Part shown: positions 55,087-64,000 of the stretch, in pieces
Position numbering within the stretch: the first letter of the stretch is position 1
Layout of the letters: the number at the start of each line of letters is the position of its first letter
Assembly: GCA_946894095.1 (NCBI GenBank)
Contig: OX335650.1
Span: 3,782,001-3,846,000, forward strand
Source of the DNA: Incurvaria masculella
Taxonomy: Eukaryota > Arthropoda > Insecta > Lepidoptera > Incurvariidae
DNA length: 64,000 bases
Reading direction: 5' to 3'
Made by a program: the position numbers and the translations under genes
The notes under the pieces: generated by a model
The model's input: only the letters and a program-made list of their open reading frames with translations
Database searches by the model: none
What the model was told of the DNA's origin: nothing

Positions 55087-56186
55087 GTGAGATTGACAGT
55101 GATCTTAGATAATGTTTGTATATTTTTTTACGACAAACTGCGTTCCGTTTTGAACTGTAAACGATAACAGTGCTTAAAGCGCATAAAAGCGTCCCGATTC
55201 AGATTGCATGGTCAAAGCTGAAAGCATCGAAAACGATTTGGCCCGTATGTGTACGCGCTTACGGAAACAAAACAACAAACATAGAACGAATAACATTCGT
55301 TGTAGTTCACCTCAAATTTGAATAAGATCCATTGCTCTAAGCTGAACTTGAATTTTAAAAACTGGGATATATTCAACGGTTTGTGAAAAAACCCGGTAGA
55401 CAGACAATATACTACCCAAAAATTTGACACTAACAGTTGCATACACAGTTCCCTACCTCCAAAGCGTGAGGACTGTGTACGGCATTGAGTGACGTAACGA
55501 TGACGTCATACTGTTCACGGGACGCCATTTTGAGGGCTGTAAGCGTGAATCCGACCAGTTGTGAACACGCTTTTGGTAACATTGGTTCTTAAATGTAAAC
55601 CCAATAAAATTTCCGAATATTTGAAGACTACACAGAACACTAATTCTCGCTCAATTCAGATAGAAAAATTGTCACACTTTTGGGGTCTTGAGCATTCTAC
55701 TTTCGGGGTCCATGATCCAATCCTTACTGTTTTTATGTGGTACTACCAGAACTTGAATCAAACAAAAGAATAATCATCCAAATCAGCCAAGGCATTAGAC
55801 TTATTATGTATACTTATAATGCATGAACAATATCAAAAGAAAAATACACCAACTGGGTCGAATTGATAACCCGCTCCTTTTTGAAGTCGACGAAAAAGGA
55901 ATAGATTATAGGCATGCCCTGCAGCCGTGTGCAAATCATTTTCATCATTTTCTTTGGCGAGGAAATGTTACCTATCTAACCCAAAGGATAGTCTTGTCGG
56001 TGTCTGTTGCTTGCAGCAATGGGCACAAAATATTTTTTAAACTCAGTTCACAGCCATTTAGATGTGTAGCTCTTTGCATCATAGTCAATATTAGATATAA
56101 TGGGAATTTCAATTATGTGGAGAACTCAACCTCATTGCACATTTATTTACCGAAAAATGTTCCCTTTACTCTCTGCATACTTTCAG
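55087..56186. other. Intron sequence, nothing recognised
   Basis: ORFs at 55561-55773 and 55823-56197 are AT-rich and match no known protein. The acceptor ATACTTTCAG closes the intron. Confidence 0.45.
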
Positions 56187-56409
56187 GCAAACAATAAACG
56201 TGAAGGACTGGGATGCGGAGACGACATGCGCGTGGCTAGAGAGTCTCTCGCTGGAGGTGTACGCGCCGGCGGCGCGCGCCTGGCTGCAGGCGGCGCCGGA
56301 CGCGCGCGGCGTCATCGCCGCCGCCGCGCCCGCCACCATCGAGAAGGAGCTGGCCCTCAAGCACCCCATGCACAGGAAGAAGATCGTGCTGGCCCTGTGC
56401 GACCTTCAG
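56187..56409 (+). CDS. Liprin-beta: Liprin-beta exon: SAM domain 1
   Basis: The first base completes a Trp codon, and the exon reads QTINVKDWDAETTCAWLESL, then a helical stretch ending KHPMHRKKIVLALCDLQ on a whole codon before GTTGGT. The pattern (trp, cys-x-trp-leu, then glu-lys-glu-leu-x-leu-lys-his-x-x-his-arg-lys-lys) is diagnostic of the first SAM domain of liprin-beta. In the family, the three SAM domains fold as one unit that binds the SAM unit of liprin-alpha. An Ala-rich insertion (AAPDARGVIAAAAPATIEKE) replaces the usual central loop and helix sequence. Confidence 0.96.
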
Positions 56410-57542
56410 GTTGGTGATGACACAAATATATTCAATCTCATTGTAATGAACATTAAAAAATATAGTCCGGCAACAAATGTATGTTTATTTCTTATTAATC
56501 ATCCATAGCACTTGGATTTGACATATTTTATCATTAGGCTGTTCAACATTCACATCGAATCCGAACTGGAAAGATGTTATGCTGTCCACTTAGTCTGAGT
56601 TTACAAAAGTGTTTGCCACTGATTACCCACTTACGGGTACCCGTTGGTGCCGAGATTACAACAAATTTAAGAAAAATAAATAACTTGAATCACCCCTGTA
56701 CCTGAGAGTGAAGTTTTGTTAATGGCTCTAAAACTGAAGTAATATCAAATTTGAAATACTTTATATAGTTCTCCCCTTACAAATAACAATATTCTGTTCT
56801 TTATAATAATAAGAATAATATTTTATAATTTCCATTTGACCTTCATATAAGCATTTATGAATTTTACTTTAAATATTAGCAAACTGGTTAATTCTAAAAC
56901 TGGTTTTATAGACCCTGATTTTTCTAGTCCCTTTAATTTACATTGTGATGCTAATGTGAAGGCATTGGAGCTATATTGCATTAATTGCTGGGAAATGATG
57001 TTATCTTTCATATAGGCCAATTGCCTGGAGTTTTAAAACAATAATGTTCTTTATGGCGTGTGTATTCTGTATCTATGTTCTGATATGTACTTATCTTTGA
57101 TTTAAAATACCTTCTGGATTCGAACTTACTTTTAGTACTAGAAACAAAATATTGAATTCTGATTGAGTCATCATCTGTTTGTATGAACTGAAGCTCGTTT
57201 GTATAAATGCAGAGGAACCACTTTTTAATGAAATGGCGGCAGCAGCGGCGTCTGCGTTCGCTTACATATTCACTGACTACTTTTTTTGACTTCCAACGAC
57301 ACGTAAGAACAATTAAGAACACATAAGAACTTCGTAGGGCGATATTTATTTAATGCCACTAACATTGGGAGTTGCGTCTCCCGAATTTTCTAAGCGAACT
57401 AACTAAACTACCGTTAGTCGTTTTCCATTAAGCTTTCCATTGGCTACACTGTCGCCATACGAACGAATTTCGATCGCTACTCCCGTCCGTCCATGCACTT
57501 TCATGTTGAGACATTTACCTACGTCGACGCGCTGTCGTTCAG
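56410..57542. other. Intron sequence, nothing recognised
   Basis: AT-rich sequence; minus-strand ORFs at 56823-57322 have no recognisable product. The acceptor is CTGTCGTTCAG. Confidence 0.45.
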
Positions 57543-57753
57543 GGCGGGCACGGCGATCCGCACCTGACGGCGGCGGGGCGGCTCGACGCGGCGTGGGTGC
57601 TGCGCTGGACGGAGGATGCGGGGTTGGCGGGCGCGCGCGACGCGGCCGCCGAGGCGGCGCTCGACGGGCGCACGCTGCACCGGCTCACGCACACCGAGCT
57701 ACACCAGCAGCTGCGGGTCGGCACGCTGCTGCACGCGCTCTCCGTGCGACGAG
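57543..57753 (+). CDS. Liprin-beta: Liprin-beta exon: SAM domain 2
   Basis: It starts in phase 0 with GGHGDPHLTAAGRLDAAWVL and continues RWTEDAGLAGARDAAAEAAL, DGRTLHRLTHTELHQQLRVG and TLLHALSVRR, ending one base into a Gly codon before GTATAG. This matches the second SAM domain of liprin-beta (leu-asp-x-x-trp-val-x-arg-trp at its start, asp-gly-arg-x-leu-his in the middle, leu-his-x-leu-ser at the end). The phase joins directly to the following IQVLRENEW. Confidence 0.96.
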
Positions 57754-58254
57754 GTATAGCGGCCGATGTATCGAGCCAAATTCACTTGTACTTAAAATAT
57801 TGGATCTTGTACATGTCATCGCATAAGTTATCAGCACCTGGGCGGCCGATCTTGTCTAGGTTATGTGACAGTTTTGTTTTCATTAATAATACTAAGGAAT
57901 GTGATATATATGTATGTATGTAGAACCGACCGTGAAGGAAGCACATTAGTTAAAGAAAGAACCCCGATTTTATAAATCAGGAAATTAAAGAACTAACTGT
58001 AAAAAGAACTACTTTACGAATGAATGAAGGTTGGACCCGAACCAGCAAAACATACCATTTGCATCTTCTAATTTAACCACTTGCTGTATACTCATAATTT
58101 GGAATTCTCCTACATTCCCTCTTCCCTAATCAATGCCTTCTGCTAAGTGTTTAGATTATACCTACATACATCCATCTTACGTGCAATCATCGCGACCAGT
58201 TTGTTCTAATCTGACGAGCGATGCGAACGTGACGCGCGAACTGTCTGTCGGCAG
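57754..58254. other. Intron with an R7 SINE at 57895-58135
   Basis: On the minus strand the R7 copy has a tRNA-like region with GTGGTTAAATTAGAAGATGC and a B-box-like GGTTCGGGTCC, followed by the TTTACAGTTAGTTCTTTAA-type block. This is the best-preserved R7 head in the window. Confidence 0.65.
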
Positions 58255-58539
58255 GCATCCAAGTGCTGCGCGAGAACGAGTGGAGCCCGGACACGATGGT
58301 GCGGCGCGCGCGCGAGCGCAGCGCGTCGGAGGCGGCGGCGGGCGCGGAGGGGGTGGTGGGCGCGGGGGCGGAGGGCGCGAGGGCGGAGGGCGCGGGGGCG
58401 GGGGAGGGCGCGGGGGCGGGGGAGGGCGAGGGCGGCGAGGTGGAGGCGGCGGAGCTGGCACGCTGGAGCTCGCACCGCGTCATGCAGTGGCTGAAGGAGA
58501 TCGACCTCGCCGAGTACGCGCCCAACCTACGCGGAGCAG
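58255..58539 (+). CDS. Liprin-beta: Liprin-beta exon: SAM2-SAM3 linker and start of SAM3
   Basis: The exon completes a Gly codon and reads IQVLRENEWSPDTMVRRARE, then a Gly/Ala/Glu-rich stretch of about 50 residues, then ELARWSSHRVMQWLKEIDLA and EYAPNLRGAG. The last part is an almost exact match to liprin-beta SAM3. In vertebrates the linker is short. Here it is expanded by imperfect GGCGCGGGGGCGGGGGAGG-type tandem units (about 58340-58437). The exon ends one base into a Gly codon before GTCCAC, a non-consensus but usable GT donor whose phase fits. Confidence 0.95.
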
Positions 58540-58844
58540 GTCCACTATTTTTTATAAACCTTTTATTTTGCAAATAGTCCCCACACATGTTGCGTTAGAA
58601 CATTGTGAAGCGAACCGTTTTCGACCTAACTACGCGCCTGGCTGCCGGGGAGAAAACTTATAAAAAACATCACCGGCTTTGTCATTGTAACCATCTTCGG
58701 CGCGTGGACGAGTCTATTATGAAATGGACTCGTCTGGCCGCCACAAAATTTCATAATGCATAATGTATACAGTTGTACATTTTGGAGGTAATTTCGGAAG
58801 CAAAAATGTTCCAGTATTTATGTGTACCGTCTAATTAAAACATG
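58540..58844. other. Intron sequence, nothing recognised
   Basis: No gene or named repeat is visible before the R6 fragment. Confidence 0.4.
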
Positions 58845-59050
58845 AACTTCCCTTCTGAGGTATTTCCCCCAAATTACGACCTTGGGTCCTTCAAACTTGG
58901 TGTGAAGAAGCACCTAGCTGGCCGGCATGGTCTGTGCAGGTCCCCTGAAAGTTCGAATAGCCATGGGGGTCGTCGAGCACCTTAATAGTAGTCCTGGCGT
59001 ATGCCATATGCTATGTGCATATGCATATGCGCTTAAAATAAAATAAAAAC
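58845..59050 (+). pseudogene. R6 LINE 3' end, copy 3
   Basis: It begins CTTCCCTTCTGAGGTATTTC and continues AAGAAGCACCTAGCTGGCCG and a CCTGGCGTATGCCATATGC box to an A-rich tail. It is the same RT-ORF C-terminus as at 48.1 kb, more diverged. Confidence 0.7.
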
Positions 59051-59485
59051 TCATTTTTTCATTGTTATGTTAACTTAACTTGATATTCGTAAATATTTAA
59101 TAGATGTGACATTATCGTTATCTCATTCATTTGAGGTTATACATCGACTTCCACATTTAGTAGTATTTAGATTTTGAAAATCCAAAAAATCTTGGTGTGG
59201 ACATTCATCCAGCACATCGTGGACATTCAAGCAGAATATGAAACTTAAAAAATTTTTATGACTTATTTTGAATTACTGCACCTCAAATTATATTACTTCA
59301 CAGCATTAATACTTAAGTGGGACAAAACTATCGCATATTTATTTTGGTCTTCCTTCCATAGTCGATATCTTAAATTCGAGATCAAGCCCATGCAGGCTGC
59401 GCTGGTAAGGCAGGCGAGCTGTTCTAATAAATATAGCAGAATCCACTGCCTCTAGGGAGTAATTTTGAGGCGTCGCTTGTTGCAG
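59051..59485. other. Intron sequence, nothing recognised
   Basis: AT-rich sequence; the acceptor is GCTTGTTGCAG. Confidence 0.45.
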
Positions 59486-59597
59486 GTGTCCACGGAGGGC
59501 TGATGCTCTATGAGCCGAGGTTCACGGCGGAGCTGCTCGCTGCGTTGCTCAACATCCCCGCCAGCAAGACCCTGCTGCGGAGACACCTCACGCAGAG
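59486..59597 (+). CDS. Liprin-beta: Liprin-beta exon: SAM domain 3, second part
   Basis: It completes the Gly codon of LRGAG and reads VHGGLMLYEPRFTAELLAAL, then NIPASKTLLRRHLTQ and two bases of an Arg codon before GTGCGT. This matches the vertebrate liprin-beta SAM3 (val-his-gly-gly-leu-met, leu-leu-asn-ile-pro, lys-thr-leu-leu-arg-arg-his-leu) almost residue for residue, making it one of the most secure exons. Confidence 0.96.
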
Positions 59598-59943
59598 GTG
59601 CGTCATTGCTTGTACTTTTAAAAATAAACTATTTTTGCATGTATTGTAAAGCTTATCAATGAGCCATAACGACTGATGGGTGAGCTATGATAGCATACGT
59701 AAGGGCACTAAGGCAGCGCCGTACAAATGTGCCTTCGAACTAATGCAATAACCTGTAGTGAAATGCCTCAGAAAGTGGAACTCTGTACGTAACTCACCGA
59801 CCGATGGAATCACCGGTTGACCCTGACTCGCCAGAAAGAAACCCTACCCTAACTTGGATTCAAATCTATAGGAATAGGGCTTCTCACTGCTCTTGGCGTC
59901 TGCTGGTTGTTGTTTGGTACTTGATTTGATGAGATGTTTGCAG

Positions 59944-60040
59944 ATTTAACGACCTGTTGGGCCGAGAAGTCATTCAGCAGAAAAGAAATGCAGAGCAAAC
60001 ATTGGGTTACCAGCCGCTCACAATCACCTCCAAATACAAG
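59944..60040 (+). CDS. Liprin-beta: Liprin-beta exon: end of SAM3
   Basis: One base completes the Arg codon, followed by FNDLLGREVIQQKRNAEQTL and GYQPLTITSKYK, ending on a whole codon before GTTAGT. It corresponds to the vertebrate phe-asn-leu-leu-ile-gly stretch and the following segment leading to the basic tail. Confidence 0.92.
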
Positions 60041-60669
60041 GTTAGTTCGCATGATCAAATTAATCGAAAAGCTTACCACACAATGACACATTATAATCAA
60101 CATGTAGTCTTTTTACTATGTTATCATCTCAGTTTGTTTATGGGTTGCAAGTAACAGGCCAGAGACACTTGCAAAAGTGAAAAGAAAGCGATACAACAGG
60201 ATTGACGTGACACAGCAGTTCCGAGTTAAATAAGGATACGGCTAGCAGCGTCGAACGAGATGGAAACATGCACATTGACTAGTTCTCTGGATGCAAAAAT
60301 ATCGCTGCAAAAGTATTTCACATACTGTAGAACCTCGTTTATTGGGACATCGATTTTACGGACGTCCAGTTATCCCGACTCGTATTTTATAGCCCTAAGC
60401 ATCCTAGGTCATAGAAAGATCTTAGTTCCTATGCACAAAAATTGACGAGAGAGGGCGACAGATAAGGGGGAGGGCATGAGCGACAGACACCGACGGGTGC
60501 GAGACATGATCCGACAATGCCAGCCTGTTTGTCTTTCCTGCCCTCTCATCCCGACAGCTAGTGTCAGTCGTGAAACAATACAAAACACTACAACACAAAC
60601 GGATTTGAGAGTTAACTGAGATGAAAAGTCTGTTTAGTCGATTGCAAGTTATATTCAGCCAAAGTAATT
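60041..60669. other. Intron with a pogo/Tigger-like terminal sequence
   Basis: At about 60322-60385, TACTGTAGAACCTCGTTTAT followed by a GGACGTCCAGTTATCCCGAC box resembles the terminal repeat of pogo/Tigger-type elements. A matching second end was not found. The rest is unremarkable. Confidence 0.35.
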
Positions 60670-60670
60670 A

Positions 60671-61045
60671 GTATTAATTTGAGTTTCAGCGACATCTACA
60701 TTTGAATCATTGTAATCAGATTTTTAAAATAATCTGAAAAGTATTGATGGCTCAATCATTGCAGTCAAAATGCCTTAGCGTAGGATCAATACGCAAAAAC
60801 ATCATCAGCGCCATCTAGCAGAAGATAGGGGAAGCATTGTGTCGATTCGAATATAATCGAGAAATTCGTTGGCTGACGTAATTGTAGGGATAGCTTAGTT
60901 GGTTAAGAGCAGTGGATATGTAATCCAAAGGTCGCAGGTTCAAGTCCTGTTTCCGACGAATGTCACGACCAATACTTTTTCAGATTATTTTCAAGATCTG
61001 ATTACAATGTTTCAAATGTAGATGTCGCTGAAACTCAAATTAATG
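60671..61045. mobile_element. Inverted-repeat element containing a tRNA-like sequence
   Basis: About 78 bp at 60671-60748 (ATTAATTTGAGTTTCAGCGA, CATCTACATTTGAATCATTG, TAATCAGAT) is mirrored at 60966-61045 with few differences. Between the arms lies non-coding sequence and, at 60887-60961, a cloverleaf-like tRNA sequence. The arms suggest a non-autonomous DNA transposon or a foldback insertion around a tRNA-derived unit. Confidence 0.7.
60887..60961 (+). tRNA. tRNA-like sequence (degenerate, anticodon TGT if read canonically)
   Basis: The A-box TAGCTTAGTTGG and B-box GGTTCAAGTCC are well placed. The T stem is GCAGG/CCTGT, and the acceptor stem GTAGGGA/TTCCGAC pairs at six of seven positions. 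The anticodon stem GTGGA/TCCAA has one mismatch, and the loop TATGTAA has A instead of the near-universal T before the anticodon. The defects and its position inside inverted repeats argue for a tRNA-derived element or pseudogene, not a working tRNA-Thr gene. Confidence 0.5.
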
Positions 61046-61368
61046 AGATAACGGTAATGTCGTATCCATTAAATACATAAAATTATCAAGTAATTAGTAT
61101 TGTATATATATGTATAATTATGGAGACTCCGTGTATTTGATTAAAATTGATACAATATTTTTTAAATATGTATGTTATCACAATGCTCTCATTCTTCAAT
61201 AAACCTATTTCAATTTAACACTATTTACATACATATTTACTTATTTTACTGTAAGATGGATTCTACAGATTTTCAATTATACGGACTATGTTTGGTTCCA
61301 ATTAGTCCGGATAATCAGCATTCTACTGTTCAAATTCATAATACATGCTCAAGTTTCATCGGCCGCAG
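61046..61368. other. Intron sequence, nothing recognised
   Basis: AT-rich sequence; the acceptor CATCGGCCGCAG ends it. Confidence 0.45.
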
Positions 61369-61485
61369 GTACCAAAGAAGAGTCAGTTCTCGCTGAAGCG
61401 GCGGAAGTGCCGCGACGAGCTGGACACGAGCGAGCTGGTGTGTCCGCTGCGCGACGACGGCTCAGGTGACGCTAACCACACGCCC
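61369..61485 (+). CDS. Liprin-beta: Liprin-beta exon: basic segment of the C-terminal tail
   Basis: It starts in phase 0 with VPKKSQFSLKRRKCRDELDT, then SELVCPLRDDGSGDANHTP, ending on a whole codon before the strong donor GTAAGT at 61486. It parallels the vertebrate lys-pro-lys-lys-leu-x-phe ... tyr-val-cys-pro-met segment after SAM3. An earlier donor (GTGACG at 61466, one base into a codon) would shorten it by 20 bp and change the phase. The final exon(s), expected to carry the conserved ile-gly-ala-phe-ser-glu-gly-ile motif, are not in the window. Confidence 0.87.
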
Positions 61486-63400
61486 GTAAGTCTGCTCACT
61501 AACCTACTAACGGCGCCCATTAACCTCGCTCATAGACAAATGATGGTAGGAATAAACTGCTATCGTCATACAACATGCAAAACTAGCTGAAAACTGTTTA
61601 TTTTCACTGGTGACATTTCTAACCAGCGCCATCTCCCGTCATTTCCAAAACTAGTTACACCATCATTAAACTAAGCTTAATTCCAAATTTTGCCTAGGTA
61701 GGCGTGATGAAAACCTTACCTTTTAACTATAAATTAAGTAATATCCTTCTAAAAAAAAACCATTGATATTCATTGGTTTCTATTTAATTTATTCTGAAAT
61801 GTGAATTTCAGTGCCACCTGTGGACTTTTTTTATCTCTATTCACTTGTATGACGTTAGCAATCTTTTCCTACTATCATTTATCTATGCGTCGGTGCACCC
61901 CGCGCAACTGGCTGAGCTGCTCCAGTGTTTGCGTGAATTTGACCGTGATAAAATAAAAAATAAAAATATACCTTTCTATATTACTCAATATTTAATGACA
62001 CAATATTTTTTTAACCATGGCGCCAAGCTCCAAAGAATGAGAGAGAGGAGATACAACAAGAAAAATAGGATTTATTCCTACATTCTTATGTTTATTTAAT
62101 TGTTTGTATTATTCAAAAAATTCAATATAGTTCGGACATAATCCGCGTATTAAAGTTAACACGCCCACTCTGAATACTGCTGTGATTTGTTCAAATTGCC
62201 ATAGCGTACAGCATGGGTCAGCGTTGAGCATTTTATTCTTAGATTTTTCTTAGAAAAAAATTTTTGGAGAAAAAAAATCAGCAACAAAATGGATTATCTA
62301 ATTCAGAGTATTTCTCGCCTATAACTTTTTGACTGCACATTAATGAAAAAAAAAACATTTGCTTTATTCAAAGTTCTCAGCCAGTTGTGCTATTTGAGTA
62401 CATGCAGTGGTCTTTGTTGTCTGAGCACTACTTCAACGTCTTCACCTCACTTGAATTACTTTTATTGTTATTAATATTCATAGCATGGGATAATGGAGAC
62501 CGCTGCATCGGCATTTTACATTGGAGATTTGAGCGGGCAATCTGATCATGGTGTGGATGGCATAGAGTTATTCTTCCTATTAAGGGCGTGACAATGGCTA
62601 ATTGCATTCACTTCTGTAAGAGAGTGAGTGAACATTTTATATATTTTTTAAATAACTACAACTCAATTTGAAGTTTCAAAAATGTGAAAGATGCATTGAT
62701 GGTCTAGCTATATTTGAAACCAATAACGGCTGATATGTGACGCTTTCATTCTTTGTAAAAAAATATTTATGATTTGAACCAGAGACTAACAGTTTTATTT
62801 TGTAATAATAGCTAAATTATTAACGAAATTCATTGTGGGATTTTTTATTACAATTAAATATCTTTTTTCTTATGCCCTTATCGAACTGAACGCAATCGGC
62901 TATTATCACGTCCTTAACATTTCAGGGTAATTTGGTCAATTTTGTATAATAATTCATCGTCATATTAGATTATGGAAAGAGTCATTGGATATCAAAGGCT
63001 GTCAATAGTTTTATTGTAAAAAAACATCAAAAGGAAAAGATTTTCCATTAGCACATAGAATTTCATTACCATGAAAACATTTTTTAAACCCGCTTGAAAT
63101 CACTGTGCTGATTGATTGATTACTGATAACATTCAATCAGTACCAGTACCTACTTGCCTGCTTTTTTCTTCTAATTTGAGCTGAGTCAAACAAGAGTAAA
63201 ACGAAATTCTCATAAATAATTTGATGTGCTGTCGTTTTATTTGAGTTTTGTTTTGCACAAAAAACAAAAGCATGATGACGGGTATTAGACAAAAAATCAA
63301 GTTAATTGGTGGAGTAATTAACAAATAATTTCCAAACTACTTTTCCATAGGACACGTCGTTTTGTTTCCTATGCAAACGGAGCAGTTCACATGACACCAG
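61486..63400. other. Liprin-beta: Intron sequence after the last recognised exon
   Basis: AT-rich sequence. CGCCCACTCTGAATACTGC at about 62162 matches the small-element ends at 19.3 and 52.9 kb. A search by eye for the last liprin-beta exon found none. Confidence 0.45.
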
Positions 63401-63401
63401 C

Positions 63402-63497
63402 TCTTAATAAAATAGAGTATTTGCGACTATCTTCTAATCGATTTTAAAATATTGATAATGATTGAAAGATGGTCGCAAATATTAGACTCTTAAAGAG
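63402..63497. repeat. 96-bp hairpin-forming inverted repeat
   Basis: The left arm CTCTTAATAAAATAGAGTAT with TTGCGACTATCTTC is mirrored by the right arm GAAAGATGGTCGCAAATATT with AGACTCTTAAAGAG. It is probably a small foldback element. Confidence 0.6.
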
Positions 63498-64000
63498 TAC
63501 ATATCATGTATACCACACATATGGGCTACAGGGAAGGTTTTTTTATTATTGGCTTAAATCACAGGATTTTTTAATAACACTTGATAACCAAGTATAATAA
63601 CTAAAACAGTAATAATTGGTGTGTGGTGCGGAAAAGCTTCTATATTTCATAAGATTACCCTTTCATTGTGGAATAAAAATGGAAAACCTTCTCTAATTTG
63701 TGTGGAGGTTAAAAACATCAAAGGTTCAAATAAAAAGAATATCTTTGTAATATATAATTTTGTTTATTTATTCATGTTTTTCTATTTTTGTACCAAAAAT
63801 GTTGACAGAGGTAAAAGAGGTAAGTGGTAGATATAAGTAAATAAATGACGAGCGGGAAACACATACATCCTGTCTAAAGCTCATGCTAAACCGTCCGGCT
63901 CATGAATCAAGCAGGTCGGCAGCAATTTAGTAATATCGAACATTCGTTCTCCCGTCGCTGCTACGTTTGTAAATACAAAAATCTACACCGTGAGCGGTAA
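63498..64000. other. Right end of the window, nothing recognised
   Basis: An ORF at 63621-63830 is AT-rich, and its end (GAG followed by GTAAGTGG at about 63820) resembles a donor, but the protein is not recognisable as liprin-beta or anything else. Confidence 0.35.

Noticed and set aside
58133..58663. 176-codon plus-strand ORF over the SAM3 exon, with Gly-Arg repeats
   Set aside because: It is a frame shadow of the Gly/Ala/Glu repeat; the liprin-beta frame through the same exon matches the family and keeps splice phase.
63621..63830. Last liprin-beta exon
   Set aside because: The ORF is AT-rich and hydrophobic and lacks the conserved C-terminal motif of the family, unlike every accepted exon.

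Overview
The window looks like nuclear DNA of a moth or butterfly (Lepidoptera). The evidence is AT-rich intronic sequence carrying short GC-saturated exons, dispersed repeats of types I associate with Lepidoptera, and exons that read clearly as an insect liprin-beta. The species cannot be named from the sequence alone.

One host gene spans the window on the + strand: liprin-beta (the insect counterpart of vertebrate PPFIBP1/PPFIBP2), a SAM-domain scaffold protein. Eleven exons can be read: 7132-7331, 41183-41356, 49711-49887, 51338-51497, 54855-55086, 56187-56409, 57543-57753, 58255-58539, 59486-59597, 59944-60040 and 61369-61485. Every junction keeps reading frame. They encode in order the end of the N-terminal region, a coiled coil, a low-complexity linker with the conserved ser-val-pro-asn-leu motif, three SAM domains and part of the C-terminal tail. 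The first coding exon(s) lie upstream of the window or were not recognised, and the last lie beyond its right end. The 33.9 kb intron between the first two recognised exons holds most of the repeats.

Inside that intron, at 33390-35136, sits a second GC-saturated coding cluster of at least four exons. It encodes a Pro/Ser/Asp-rich protein that I do not recognise. Its terminal splice phases match the flanking liprin-beta exons, so it could be an alternative 5' end of liprin-beta or a nested gene ending at a stop at 35134-35136. One of its exons has a reading-frame conflict. CpG-rich segments at about 14.2-14.5 kb and 20.1-20.3 kb look like promoter/untranslated first-exon material; the second ends in a strong splice donor.

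The rest is a dense, layered repeat landscape. It includes a young complete Ty3/gypsy-type LTR retrotransposon (43136-47706, LTRs identical by eye, 4-bp target duplication) inserted antisense into an older Ty3/gypsy fragment. A non-LTR element with intact 5' end but lost 3' half (36730-39242) lies inside a TTAA-flanked DNA element. There are two families of TTAA-flanked non-autonomous elements (R3, R4), eight copies of a 250-300 bp repeat (R2), and a SINE family (R1) whose body carries a 5S-rRNA-like head in one copy and a tRNA-like head in another. Others are a tRNA-derived SINE (R7), LINE tails (R5, R6), several hairpin or inverted-repeat elements, and a tRNA-like sequence framed by inverted repeats at 60.67-61.05 kb.
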